A stretch of DNA of 64,000 nucleotides from Flavobacteriales bacterium ALC-1 (lineage in GTDB: Bacteria > Bacteroidota > Bacteroidia > Flavobacteriales > Flavobacteriaceae): assembly GCA_000171875.1 (NCBI GenBank), contig ABHI01000001.1:310001-374000 (forward strand). Reading direction: 5' to 3'. Positions within the stretch are counted from its first letter, which is position 1, and the number at the start of each line of letters is the position of its first letter. Under the pieces are notes generated by a model. The model had not been told where the DNA came from, searched no databases, and saw nothing but the letters and a program-made list of their open reading frames with translations. A program made the translations under genes and the position numbers. Shown in pieces: positions 29,558 to 38,320 of the stretch.

Positions 29558-30910
29558 CTAATTCAATAGCTCATCTAAGAGAACTCTTGTCTTATCAAAA
29601 GAAGGTCTTGGCGCTTCGGGATCAACTATTTTGCCTTCTGGGTCTATTAAAATAAATCGTGGAATAGAATTTATAGCATAAGCATTCATAAAATCACTAT
29701 CAAAAGACTTATCTGCAAAAAGTTGCAATCCTCCAAGTTCCTTATCAGTAATCATTTGTTTCCAAGTATCTTTCACTTTTTCTTTATCTACTGATATACT
29801 TACAAAAACAATATTCTTATTATGATAACGCTCTTCAAGCTGTTTTAAATAAGGTACTTGTTTAATACAAGGTCCACACCAAGTTGCCCAAACATCAATG
29901 TAGACATATTTACCCTTTAAATCACTTAAGCTAATTACTTTTCCATCTACAGTCTCATAACTAAATTCTGGCGAAGCGTCGCCTTTGCCCAAGCTTTTCG
30001 ATTTCATAACCTCTTTGTATTGTTTTTCAGCAGCTTCTATAAAAGGTTTATGAGTTGTAACCATTTTTATTAGATCGAGATAATCTTTTGCACGTTCCTT
30101 TTTAGAGGATATTTTAGAATAGAGTCCATTTATTAAGCTAATTGCTATAGGTTGTGATTGCACTTCGCGTAGCACATTAAGCATACTTTCTGCATCTGGT
30201 GCAGCATCTATCTTTTTACTCCAAACCGAATTAACTAAGTAACGATAATACGGTTGTTTTTTATAATCATCTTCATTTCTTACGTCTATTTTTTTTATCG
30301 GTTTATAAAAATCCTCTGAAGGCGAAATCTCTTCACCTAAATAAAACTTGTAATTAGACTTATAATTCTGAATACTAAGTAGACGCTCATATTCTAATGA
30401 TTTTTTCTCTGCAGTTTTAAAGAAATCCTCAATATTAATCTTAGCAAGCGAAGCTAAGTGTGTTTGTTTTACATTAGCTATATTCTTAATATAAGTGGCT
30501 TCATCTACTTTATAAAAAGCATCTAAATCCTTAGTAAGTTCAGCACCTGCTATCGATTTCTTAGCGAGATAATTATTCCGTTCTGCTCCTTTACCATTAA
30601 AAACAAGTGTTTTTTCAAAGTGTTTTGCATCAAAGTTTATACTAAGTTCATCCTTTGGATAGAGATAGATATATGCTGTATTACGACCATAACTCAGAAA
30701 ATAAAAACCATCTTCTATTTTAGTAGATATTTTAAAGCTCCCATTGTCATCTAGCTCAGCAGAAGCAACTTCTTTATAATCAAAATAGGTAATCTTAATT
30801 GAAGTCACAGAAGGATTACTGACTTTACCAGATAGCATTACTTTACCAGATTTGGCAAATACTGATAAAGTAATAAACAGAAAAAAAAATGTACTGATAG
30901 TTTTACTCAT
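29558..30910 (-). CDS. TlpA-like thioredoxin-fold protein with N-terminal DUF4369-type domain
   Basis: 450 residues from ATG 30910 (an open frame extends 20 codons further, but MSKTISTFFFLFITLSVFAK is a clear signal peptide). The N-terminal beta-rich domain (GKVSNPSVTSIKITYFDY) resembles DUF4369-type regions of Bacteroidota peroxiredoxins. The C-terminal thioredoxin fold has ASPEFSYETVDGKVISLSDLKGKYVYIDVWATWCGPC with the CGPC active site, followed by cis-proline SIPRFILID. Likely a periplasmic thiol-disulfide reductase with helical linker between. Convergent with Imm53. Confidence 0.85.
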   Translation of the reverse strand: MSKTISTFFFLFITLSVFAKSGKVMLSGKVSNPSVTSIKITYFDYKEVASAELDDNGSFKISTKIEDGFYFLSYGRNTAYIYLYPKDELSINFDAKHFEKTLVFNGKGAERNNYLAKKSIAGAELTKDLDAFYKVDEATYIKNIANVKQTHLASLAKINIEDFFKTAEKKSLEYERLLSIQNYKSNYKFYLGEEISPSEDFYKPIKKIDVRNEDDYKKQPYYRYLVNSVWSKKIDAAPDAESMLNVLREVQSQPIAISLINGLYSKISSKKERAKDYLDLIKMVTTHKPFIEAAEKQYKEVMKSKSLGKGDASPEFSYETVDGKVISLSDLKGKYVYIDVWATWCGPCIKQVPYLKQLEERYHNKNIVFVSISVDKEKVKDTWKQMITDKELGGLQLFADKSFDSDFMNAYAINSIPRFILIDPEGKIVDPEAPRPSFDKTRVLLDELLN

Positions 30911-30978
30911 AATTTTAAAATAAAAACTAAATATACATATTTTGAAGTTTGACTTTCTCAAATTTTTCAACGAACTTA

Positions 30979-31029
30979 GCTATCGTCTGATATAAGTCAT
31001 TGAAACGGACTCATATCACTAAAGTTAGC
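30979..31029. repeat. Imperfect palindromic element (left border of cassette)
   Basis: Left arm GCTATCGTCTGATATAAGTC (30979-30998) and right arm GACTCATATCACTAAAGTTAGC (31008-31029) are imperfect inverted repeats of each other, leaving a short loop. The right end, GTTAGCAAAC (31024-31033), is the perfect reverse complement of GTTTGCTAAC (32351-32360) on the far side of the two genes below. Confidence 0.55.
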
Positions 31030-31063
31030 AAACATTTTAAGAAAAATCCGAGATAATGACATT

Positions 31064-31468
31064 ATGAGCATAGATGATGAAAATAATGAAGTTCCAAAAC
31101 ATAAAAAAGTAATATTTACTGTAGACATTTCCAAACCTGAAAATTATGAGCCAGATTTTGAATTAGAAAATGAAAATGAATTCGAAAATTTAGATTCCAC
31201 CTATACTTGTGACAAAAACAACTTAAAGAAATGTATATATTTATACGTTTTAAACTCTGTAAACTCTTCAATATGGAAAATTCGAGCTAATAGAAACTTA
31301 AGCACTAAAATTGGTGTTACTTACGGACAAAAAATTGGAAGATTTGGAGAAACTAGCACGGAAGTCATTACTCTTTTTCCAGGAGAAATAAAAGACTTAG
31401 GATATAGACAATTTGGGGCAGGAACAGAATATCGGTATGTTTGGATCATATCTGTTTGGGAGGAATAA
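31064..31468 (+). CDS. Hypothetical protein, cassette gene 1
   Basis: 134 residues with no signal peptide or membrane helix; I do not recognise the family. An acidic disordered N-terminus (about 1-50, DFELENENEFENLD) leads into a beta-rich domain with basic/aromatic residues (ANRNLSTKIGVTYGQKIGRF, GYRQFGAGTEYRYVWIISVWEE). CDKNNLKKC is a close cysteine pair. It is preceded by a palindromic element and followed after 22 bases by the next cassette gene in another frame. Only the ORF itself and its coding-like composition support it. Confidence 0.7.
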   Translation: MSIDDENNEVPKHKKVIFTVDISKPENYEPDFELENENEFENLDSTYTCDKNNLKKCIYLYVLNSVNSSIWKIRANRNLSTKIGVTYGQKIGRFGETSTEVITLFPGEIKDLGYRQFGAGTEYRYVWIISVWEE

Positions 31469-31490
31469 CAAAATAAAAATATATAGTTTT

Positions 31491-32348
31491 ATGAAATATA
31501 TAATATTATCGATATGCTTATTAAACTGTCTTTTGAGCAATTCTCAAGATTTTAAATTTAGTTTTCCAGAAGATGAATTTAATCTAGTTTTAGAAAAAGT
31601 AAGTTATGAACAGGCATTTTATGTTTCAAAAAATTTTCCCACTAATTGGATAGACACTAAATGGAATAATGGATATAATATTGAAACAATTAGTTTTAAA
31701 AACAATCAATGGTTCGTAGTTGTAAATAAATACAAAATAAAACATAAGCAAGTATTTTTAACAAATCCTTCTCAAAAACAGTTAAATGAGAAATCTAAAG
31801 ATGGTTATGTTATACGGGATATATGTCTTTACGAATTTGGTGAAAATATAAATAGAATTTACGCAATGGTAAAAATTTCTAAAAATCCAATCAATAATTA
31901 CTATACAGTTGGGAAATCCGATAAATTTAGTAACACAACCGAAAGCATTAAAAAAGCCAAGACTAAAAATAAAATTTGTAAAAATATTAAGAGTATTAAA
32001 TCTGGAAATAATATTCAGTTTTCCTATTTAGCTTATGGTTTAGAAAAAATTTATGAAAATTATGATTGGCTTTTTGAATATAGGGTAGATTTTCCTGATG
32101 ATTTAATCGATAATAAAAAATCACAAGGCTATTTCTTAAATAGTTTGACTTATGACCATTATTTTAAAAGTTGGTGCATTTTTATGAGTAAAGAAAAACC
32201 TATAAGAGTACCTGCAAATCCTAGTGGAAGTATATATACTTTTACTGAACCAAAGGCAAGAGTCTGGGAATTGTTTAATTACAGAACAGAAAAAGATAAA
32301 ATTGAAGAATATATAAATAAAGGTTATAGCATAATAAGTGTGAATTAA
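31491..32348 (+). CDS. Secreted hypothetical protein with repeat units, cassette gene 2
   Basis: 285 residues from ATG 31491. The open frame extends 26 codons upstream into the previous gene, but MKYIILSICLLNCLLSNSQDF is a signal peptide and decides the start. Two units resemble each other: WIDTKWNNGYNIETISFKNN followed by QWFVVVNK, and LIDNKKSQGYFLNSLTYDH followed by SWCIFMSK. The pattern recalls DUF7477-type repeats found in some kinases and Bacteroidota proteins (from memory, not searched). Probably periplasmic; function unknown. Confidence 0.75.
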   Translation: MKYIILSICLLNCLLSNSQDFKFSFPEDEFNLVLEKVSYEQAFYVSKNFPTNWIDTKWNNGYNIETISFKNNQWFVVVNKYKIKHKQVFLTNPSQKQLNEKSKDGYVIRDICLYEFGENINRIYAMVKISKNPINNYYTVGKSDKFSNTTESIKKAKTKNKICKNIKSIKSGNNIQFSYLAYGLEKIYENYDWLFEYRVDFPDDLIDNKKSQGYFLNSLTYDHYFKSWCIFMSKEKPIRVPANPSGSIYTFTEPKARVWELFNYRTEKDKIEEYINKGYSIISVN

Positions 32349-32350
32349 AC

Positions 32351-32487
32351 GTTTGCTAACAATGTGTATAATTCATTGCTAGTTATAGCTTACGTACGAA
32401 AGTCCTCGCGGACTTTCTATTTGGTTTGTATTTGTTAATTTAGTTGCTGAAACACGCAACGAAATCATACACAAACACGATAGCTAC
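32351..32487. repeat. Long imperfect palindrome (right border of cassette), attC-like or MITE-like
   Basis: Outer arms TGTGTATAATTCATTGC (about 32363-32379) and GCAACGAAATCATACACA (about 32456-32473) are near-perfect inverted repeats. A central perfect hairpin GAAAGTCC-TCGC-GGACTTTC lies at 32398-32417. The left end GTTTGCTAAC mirrors GTTAGCAAAC at 31024-31033. The whole could fold into one long structured stem, like integron attC sites or Bacteroidota intergenic repeats. Confidence 0.6.
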
Positions 32488-32491
32488 GATT

Positions 32492-33844
32492 TTAAAAAAG
32501 TCCTTTCACCTCATCAAAATCCAGACCACCATAATTACCAGAACTCATTAATAACAAAGACTTGTTGTCAAAATTCTGAGAGAACAAAAAGTTTTTAAAA
32601 TCTTCTGGGTTGGTATAGATAATTAAATCATCACGTTCAAAAGCATTTGCAATTTGCGTTTCTGTGACTTCTTCTAGTTTTTTAATCTCAACAGCATGTG
32701 GAGAATAAAAAACGACAGCGACATCTGCAGCATCTAGAGCACCTTTATATTCTTTAAGGAATTCGGCATTTAGACTACTATAGGTATGTAATTCTAAACA
32801 AGCCACTAAAGTTCTATTACTGTATTGCTCCTTAACCGCTTTGGTCGTGGCTTCCACTTTACTCGGCGAATGTGCAAAATCCTTATAGACGACACTCTTA
32901 GAATTCTCTGCAATTTTCTCTAAACGTTTGCTTGCTCCTTTAAAGGTAGAAATTGCTTCGTAGAAATCATCTTCATCGATTCCCATATGTTGACAAATCC
33001 ATTTGGCTCCTGCCAGATTATTTAAATTGTGTGCTCCAAACACTTCAATTGGCATTGGTCCTTCTGGAGTTTCTAAAAGGGTTTCCCCATCTTCTACTGT
33101 GTATTGTGGAGTTTGATACGCAATCTTTCTAATCTGATTTTCTGAAGCTTCTACTATTCGTTTTACCTCAGCATCTTCTTCATTGTAATTAATGCTTCCA
33201 CCTGTAACAATAGAATCCACAAAAATGCTAAACTGTTCTAGATAGTTTTCATATGTTGGAAATACATTAATATGATCCCAAGCAATACCACTTAACAAGG
33301 CTATATTAGGTCTGTATAAATGAAATTTTGGTCGCATATCTATTGGCGAACTCAAATACTCATCACCTTCTAAAACCATAAAGTCATTATCTTCTGTGAG
33401 TTTCACCATAACGTCAAAACCTTCCAACTGAGCTCCAACCATATAATCCACATCTCTGTCGTGATAATACATTACATGTAAAATCATAGAAGTAATCGTC
33501 GTCTTTCCATGACTTCCACCAATCACCACACGTGTTTTGTTTTTGGCTTGCTCATATAAAAACTCAGGGTAACTGTAAATTTTAAGCCCTAAGCCTTGGG
33601 CTTTTAGCAATTCAGGGTTATCAGCTTTGGCATGCATACCCAAAACGATAGCATCTAAATCTGATGTGATTTTTTCAGGATACCAGCCAAAACTTTCAGG
33701 TAATAAACCTTTAGCTTCTAATCGCGATTTTGACGGATCAAAAATGGTGTCGTCGCTTCCTGTAACCTTATAACCTTTATTGTGAAGTGCTATGGCTAAA
33801 TTGTGCATTGCTGCACCACCAATAGCAATAAAATGTACATTCAT
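32492..33844 (-). CDS. mpl: UDP-N-acetylmuramate:L-alanyl-gamma-D-glutamyl-meso-DAP ligase (Mpl)
   Basis: 450 residues of the Mur ligase family. The N-terminal Rossmann GGxxM motif (FIAIGGAAMHNLAIALHNKGY), P-loop VIGGSHGKTTITS (about residues 107-119), YLSSPIDMRPKF and the central HSPSKVEATTKAVK all match Mpl rather than MurC, which lacks the GDEYLSSPID feature. Mpl ligates recycled murein tripeptide to UDP-MurNAc. It ends the tetR-ABC-hlyD-tolC run, 33 bases after tolC, and may ride on that transcript. Confidence 0.9.
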   Translation of the reverse strand: MNVHFIAIGGAAMHNLAIALHNKGYKVTGSDDTIFDPSKSRLEAKGLLPESFGWYPEKITSDLDAIVLGMHAKADNPELLKAQGLGLKIYSYPEFLYEQAKNKTRVVIGGSHGKTTITSMILHVMYYHDRDVDYMVGAQLEGFDVMVKLTEDNDFMVLEGDEYLSSPIDMRPKFHLYRPNIALLSGIAWDHINVFPTYENYLEQFSIFVDSIVTGGSINYNEEDAEVKRIVEASENQIRKIAYQTPQYTVEDGETLLETPEGPMPIEVFGAHNLNNLAGAKWICQHMGIDEDDFYEAISTFKGASKRLEKIAENSKSVVYKDFAHSPSKVEATTKAVKEQYSNRTLVACLELHTYSSLNAEFLKEYKGALDAADVAVVFYSPHAVEIKKLEEVTETQIANAFERDDLIIYTNPEDFKNFLFSQNFDNKSLLLMSSGNYGGLDFDEVKGLF

Positions 33845-33877
33845 AATATCCTAAAATAAGTGCTGTAAAAATACTAT

Positions 33878-35281
33878 TTATAATTCAGGATTTACAGCCA
33901 AACTATTAAAAAGCTTAGCCTTAGTACTAAAGAATTTATTTTGAACTGAAATCGCTTTTAACTGTCCATCAATGAGTTTTGATTCGCGAGAATTCACTAA
34001 GAACAAAGAGCTTTCTCCTAACTCAAATTTGCGTTCTTCGGCTTGCAACATACGCTGATAATCTGACACCATTTCTGATGTAATTTCATTTTGAGCCACG
34101 TAAGATTCTAACTCTTGTTTTAAAGCATCTATCTTATTTTGAAGATTAATACGTGTGGCATCAATTTCAAATTCTGTATCTCTTTGTTTAAGTCGCGCTA
34201 GTTTTAAATCACCGCGTTCTTTTCTTAAAAACAATGGAAAGCTAACGCTTACAACACCTTTGTATTCTGCAGTATTAAACGTTCTTGCTACTTCTGGTGT
34301 TTGTGACAAGAAGTTATATTGCACATCGATTCTTGGTAATAATCGATTGGCCTTTAAGCGAGAATCTACCTCTAAACTCTGAAGCTTATAATCTAAAGAC
34401 ACTAGCTTTGGATGTGCTTCTATTATTAAATCATCTGTACGCAACTGATTGACATTAAAAGTTGTATCAACAATAGGCTCTGTATTTACATCTGGAATAA
34501 TATTAGGCTGCAACTCTACTGGTACATTATTTTCTAACCATAAGAAATTAGACAACTCTAAAGTGGCTTTTATCAATTTTACTTTGGATTGCTCTAAACC
34601 TAATTTTCTATTATTAACAGCAATTCGTGCTTCTGTTTCATCAATTTCGGCATTTTCACCAACTTCTACTCCTTTTTGAACACCTTTAAAACGTTGCTCT
34701 GCATTGACTAGAATATTTTCGAATAATTTTAACTCGTTATAAGCTTTTAGCCATTCAAAATAGACTAATGACGCTTCAAACAATATATTATTGACATAGA
34801 TATCTCGATCAGCTTGAGCTTGCTCTCTAAATAACTTCGCTTGTTTCAATGATGCCATTCGGTTATTTATCAACAAGCCTTGTGCTAGTGGTACAGCAAT
34901 ACCTGCACTATACAAACCATCGTCTGGTACAAAAGCTTCAGGATTTAAAAAATCTCCAGTATTTTCTTCGAACGTTCCTTTTAATTCTACACCAAACCAA
35001 GTTGGTATTTTAAACGTACCGTTGAGTCTATCAAAATATTCAGTGTTTTTAAATTTCTTTCTATTATAATCGACTTCAATTTTAGGATCAAACGCACCAC
35101 GAGATTTCATGAGTTTTGCCTGACTTTCGTCTATAACAAGTTCCGCTTGCTTTACAATAGGATGAAATTTCTTCACAAAGCCTAGATACTCATCAAAACG
35201 TAAGACATTTGACAAATCTTCGGTTTGAGAAAACCCTATAAAACAGAAACCTATACATAGTGTTGCAAGTTTTAATTTCAT
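33878..35281 (-). CDS. TolC-family outer membrane efflux protein
   Basis: 467 residues. Signal peptide about 1-19 (IGFCFIGFSQ), then the repeated alpha-helical barrel regions of TolC/OEP proteins (FVKKFHPIVKQAELVIDESQAKL; ARIAVNNRKLGLEQSKVKLIKATLELSNF; GESSLFLVNSRESKLIDGQLK). It forms the outer membrane tunnel for the adjacent ABC and HlyD proteins. The stop of hlyD abuts its ATG (TAG-ATG), so the pair is coupled. Confidence 0.9.
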   Translation of the reverse strand: MKLKLATLCIGFCFIGFSQTEDLSNVLRFDEYLGFVKKFHPIVKQAELVIDESQAKLMKSRGAFDPKIEVDYNRKKFKNTEYFDRLNGTFKIPTWFGVELKGTFEENTGDFLNPEAFVPDDGLYSAGIAVPLAQGLLINNRMASLKQAKLFREQAQADRDIYVNNILFEASLVYFEWLKAYNELKLFENILVNAEQRFKGVQKGVEVGENAEIDETEARIAVNNRKLGLEQSKVKLIKATLELSNFLWLENNVPVELQPNIIPDVNTEPIVDTTFNVNQLRTDDLIIEAHPKLVSLDYKLQSLEVDSRLKANRLLPRIDVQYNFLSQTPEVARTFNTAEYKGVVSVSFPLFLRKERGDLKLARLKQRDTEFEIDATRINLQNKIDALKQELESYVAQNEITSEMVSDYQRMLQAEERKFELGESSLFLVNSRESKLIDGQLKAISVQNKFFSTKAKLFNSLAVNPEL

Positions 35282-36640
35282 CTAATGTGCTTTTTTAGTT
35301 TTGGTTTTTGCTGCTCTTTCAGGCTGATAATAGTTTGGTGGAAAACCGTTAAGCTGTCTCCAAAGCTCAAACCAAATTGGTACATCGTCTAATAATGCCA
35401 TAGTAAATGCTCCAGATCCCGCTCTAATATCTTTTGGCCATTTGTGGTCTTCCTCATCTGGCGCTAATAGCACTCTAAACTTTCCGTTGTCACTAATAAA
35501 GTTTTCAATTGCTACGACCTTAGCACCATAAGTTCCATAGGATACATTTGGCCAACCACTAAAGACAATTGCAGGCCAACCATCAAACTGAACTCTTACT
35601 CTTTCACCAATGTGCAACAACGGTAAATCAATAGGCTCAACAAAAGTCTCAACCGCTAAATCTACTTGCGCTGGCATTATACCTACCAAAGACTCACCTT
35701 CTTTAAATGTTTGACCAACCCCCCCTCTAATTACCTTATTGATATAACCATCGTAAGGAGCTGTTACAAATTGCAAATCGCTTCGCATTTGATAATTAGA
35801 AACTTGGTTATCTAATTTTGTGACTTGTGCTTCTGTATCAAACTGACTCGACTGTGCTGTAAACATATCACTCTGCGCTTTTGATATCTTATCCGAATAC
35901 GCAGCATTAACACGAGATATTTCTACCTGGCTATTAATAACTTCGTTTCTACTTGCTAATAATTTATTCTCTTGAGATATTAATTTGGCCTCAGTTCCCT
36001 GAAGTTTTAATCGCTTATCCTCTACATCTTTTGTAGCCTTGAAACCTTCTTCTTGAAGTGTCACAGTTCGGTCAAACTGACGCTGTGCTATCTGCTTATT
36101 GGTTTTAGCAGCCTCTAAATCGATGCTATCACTTTGCACCTTCAATTTAGACTGTATCAACTTGTTTCGCGCTTGCTCTAACTTTAATCCTCGTTCTTGT
36201 GACAAAGCACCAATCTGTCGATTTAATGCCTTAACTTTCTCACCGTAAGACGTTACAGATAGTGCTTTTGCTTCTCTTTGCTGTGTTGTACGTTGCACTA
36301 AATTAGGGTCAAAGTACTCACTTTTAACTTCAGAGATTTTCATGATCGTATCCCCTTTAGCAACAAAATCTCCTTCGCGAACAAACCACTGCTCTATTCT
36401 ACCAGGAATTGGAGATTGAATGTTTTGTGGTCTCTGGTCTGGTGTTAAGGTTGTAACCTGTCCTCCACCAGTAATATTCTGTGTCCAAGGTAGAAACATG
36501 ATAATAATACCAACGATTGCAAATGCTCCTAAAAACCTATTGAAGTACTTATAGTAGCGTCCATAAAAAACACGTTTTCCTGACTTTGATTTGGTAATAT
36601 CTATAGACTTGTTAAGTTGATTATTTGATATATTTAACAT
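35282..36640 (-). CDS. HlyD-family membrane fusion (periplasmic adaptor) protein
   Basis: 452 residues. One N-terminal transmembrane helix (about 33-48, FLGAFAIVGIIIMFLP) is followed by a split lipoyl domain (SPIPGRIEQWFVREGDFVAKGDTIMKI and TAPYDGYINKVI) around a long coiled coil (about 120-280, many Gln/Glu/Lys), then beta-barrel and C-terminal region. The coiled coil docks on TolC. Unusually long hairpin fits T1SS-type adaptors. The ABC gene lies 11 bases upstream. Confidence 0.9.
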   Translation of the reverse strand: MLNISNNQLNKSIDITKSKSGKRVFYGRYYKYFNRFLGAFAIVGIIIMFLPWTQNITGGGQVTTLTPDQRPQNIQSPIPGRIEQWFVREGDFVAKGDTIMKISEVKSEYFDPNLVQRTTQQREAKALSVTSYGEKVKALNRQIGALSQERGLKLEQARNKLIQSKLKVQSDSIDLEAAKTNKQIAQRQFDRTVTLQEEGFKATKDVEDKRLKLQGTEAKLISQENKLLASRNEVINSQVEISRVNAAYSDKISKAQSDMFTAQSSQFDTEAQVTKLDNQVSNYQMRSDLQFVTAPYDGYINKVIRGGVGQTFKEGESLVGIMPAQVDLAVETFVEPIDLPLLHIGERVRVQFDGWPAIVFSGWPNVSYGTYGAKVVAIENFISDNGKFRVLLAPDEEDHKWPKDIRAGSGAFTMALLDDVPIWFELWRQLNGFPPNYYQPERAAKTKTKKAH

Positions 36641-36651
36641 GATTTTTTTCT

Positions 36652-38313
36652 TTAAATAATTTCACCTTTTTTTAAAGTCACTACTTGTGTACAGCTATGT
36701 GACCAATCATTACTCATACTTACTACGACTAATGCCCAAGGATTGGTTTCATTAGTTAGAAAAGAAATTATTTTATTTACTTCTTCTGGCTCAAAATGCT
36801 CTAAAGGATCTTCCAAAATGAGCACTTTAGGTTTGCTAACTATGGCTCTGGCTAATACAATTTTTTTAGCAACAGTAAATGAGATTTGCTTACCCTCAGG
36901 ATATAAAACAGTGTTTAAACCTTTCGGACTCTCTTTTATAAACTCATTTAAGCCTACATTATCAATTGCCCACATTAATTGCTCATCTGAAATTTCAGGA
37001 TTTCCAAAAGTGATATTCTCTCTAATGGTACCTTCAAAAGGTGTTTCGTCAGCTAGAGATAATCCTAAATGCGAGCGATAGTAATTTAAATTAATATTAC
37101 TCAGCATGTATTTATCTAAATACGCTTTACCTTTTGTTGGCTCAATAATACCAGCAATTAAACGTAACAAACTCGATTTACCAGAACCACTTTCTCCTTT
37201 TACTAACAAGCGACTTTTAAGCTTAATTTTTAATGAAATATTACTTAGAATTGAAACTTCTCTGTCTGGAACTATATAAGAGATATTATCAAGTTCTATA
37301 CAAAAATCATCTTTAAATTCTGGTGTATCTCCTTCTTGCATTTCCAATTCTTTATCTACAACCTGTCCCATTTTCTCTAAAGACGTGAGCACATCATAAA
37401 AAGACTCTAAACCAAGAATAAGTTTTTCAACTGAAGCGATGACCAAAAGAATAATAATCTCAGCAGCTACGAACTGGCCAATGTTCATCTCTTGACTCAA
37501 TACTAACAAACCTCCAATTAACAACAAACCAGCAGTCACAATAACCTTAAAGCCAATCATTTGTATAAATTGAATGACCAAGATTCTAAAATGACTTTCT
37601 CTTGCCTCTAAATAATCACTCACCAATTCATCATTTTTATTGATAGCTAAGCTCGTTTTACCTGATAGTTTAAAACTCACTACAGCTCTAGCAACTTCCT
37701 GAATCCAATGTGCCACTTTATACTTATGCTTAGACTCTTGCAAGCTTGTATCCATACCTTTCTGTGCAGTAAACTTGAATACTACATAAATCAAAAGCAG
37801 TAATAAAATACCGAATGCGATAAAGAATGGATGATAAAATGATAACAGAATTAATGCAAATATGATTTGTAATACTGCTGCTGGAATATCCACTAAAATC
37901 TTTGCTAATCCTTTTTGAATATTTAGCGTATCAAAAAAACGATTAGCCAACTCAGGCGGATAATAGTTACGTAATTCGTTCATTTTCAACTTCGGAAAAC
38001 GATACGTAAACTCAAACGAAGCTCTTGTAAAAATACGTTGTTGAATGGTTTCAATAATACGCATTTGCATGAGTTGAAGCACACCAACAAAAGCAACTCC
38101 TAGAGTGACTAGAATAACAAGTACAATCCAAGACGTACTGACTTGCGCTCCTTGTATTAAATTTATAATAGCTTGTATGCCTAGTGGTAATGTTAAGCCT
38201 AAAAACCCAGAAAATATAGCATAATATATAACTTGACGAACATCTCTTTTTTCTAATTTAAGCAAGCCTACAAGCCGCTCCCATGGAGACATAATCTCTT
38301 TTGTACTGTTCAT
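36652..38313 (-). CDS. ABC transporter (permease-ATPase fusion) with degenerate nucleotide-binding motifs
   Basis: 553 residues. Five or six membrane helices (about 30-300) then a nucleotide-binding domain. Walker A GESGSGKSS (373-381) is intact. Other motifs deviate: the Q-loop region reads SLADETP (419-425) with no glutamine, the signature position (about 476-483) reads QISFTVAK, not LSGGQ, Walker B is VLILEDP with no catalytic Glu, and the H-loop region is VVVSMSND with no histidine. It could be a slow or inactive ATPase, or one that needs a partner subunit. It sits between tetR (7 bases) and hlyD, forming an exporter with TolC. Confidence 0.85.
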   Translation of the reverse strand: MNSTKEIMSPWERLVGLLKLEKRDVRQVIYYAIFSGFLGLTLPLGIQAIINLIQGAQVSTSWIVLVILVTLGVAFVGVLQLMQMRIIETIQQRIFTRASFEFTYRFPKLKMNELRNYYPPELANRFFDTLNIQKGLAKILVDIPAAVLQIIFALILLSFYHPFFIAFGILLLLLIYVVFKFTAQKGMDTSLQESKHKYKVAHWIQEVARAVVSFKLSGKTSLAINKNDELVSDYLEARESHFRILVIQFIQMIGFKVIVTAGLLLIGGLLVLSQEMNIGQFVAAEIIILLVIASVEKLILGLESFYDVLTSLEKMGQVVDKELEMQEGDTPEFKDDFCIELDNISYIVPDREVSILSNISLKIKLKSRLLVKGESGSGKSSLLRLIAGIIEPTKGKAYLDKYMLSNINLNYYRSHLGLSLADETPFEGTIRENITFGNPEISDEQLMWAIDNVGLNEFIKESPKGLNTVLYPEGKQISFTVAKKIVLARAIVSKPKVLILEDPLEHFEPEEVNKIISFLTNETNPWALVVVSMSNDWSHSCTQVVTLKKGEII

Positions 38314-38320
38314 TTTTGAT

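Noticed and set aside
30911..30970. Longer start of the thioredoxin-like gene
   Set aside because: The extra 20 codons lack a signal peptide; MSKTISTFFFLF at 30910 gives one.
31413..31490. Upstream extension of cassette gene 2 overlapping gene 1
   Set aside because: The signal peptide starts at 31491; the extra residues are out of frame with gene 1 and look non-coding.
32351..32487. Canonical integron attC site
   Set aside because: The expected GTTRRRY/RYYYAAC core pair is not matched exactly and no integrase gene is in the window, so only an attC-like description is used.
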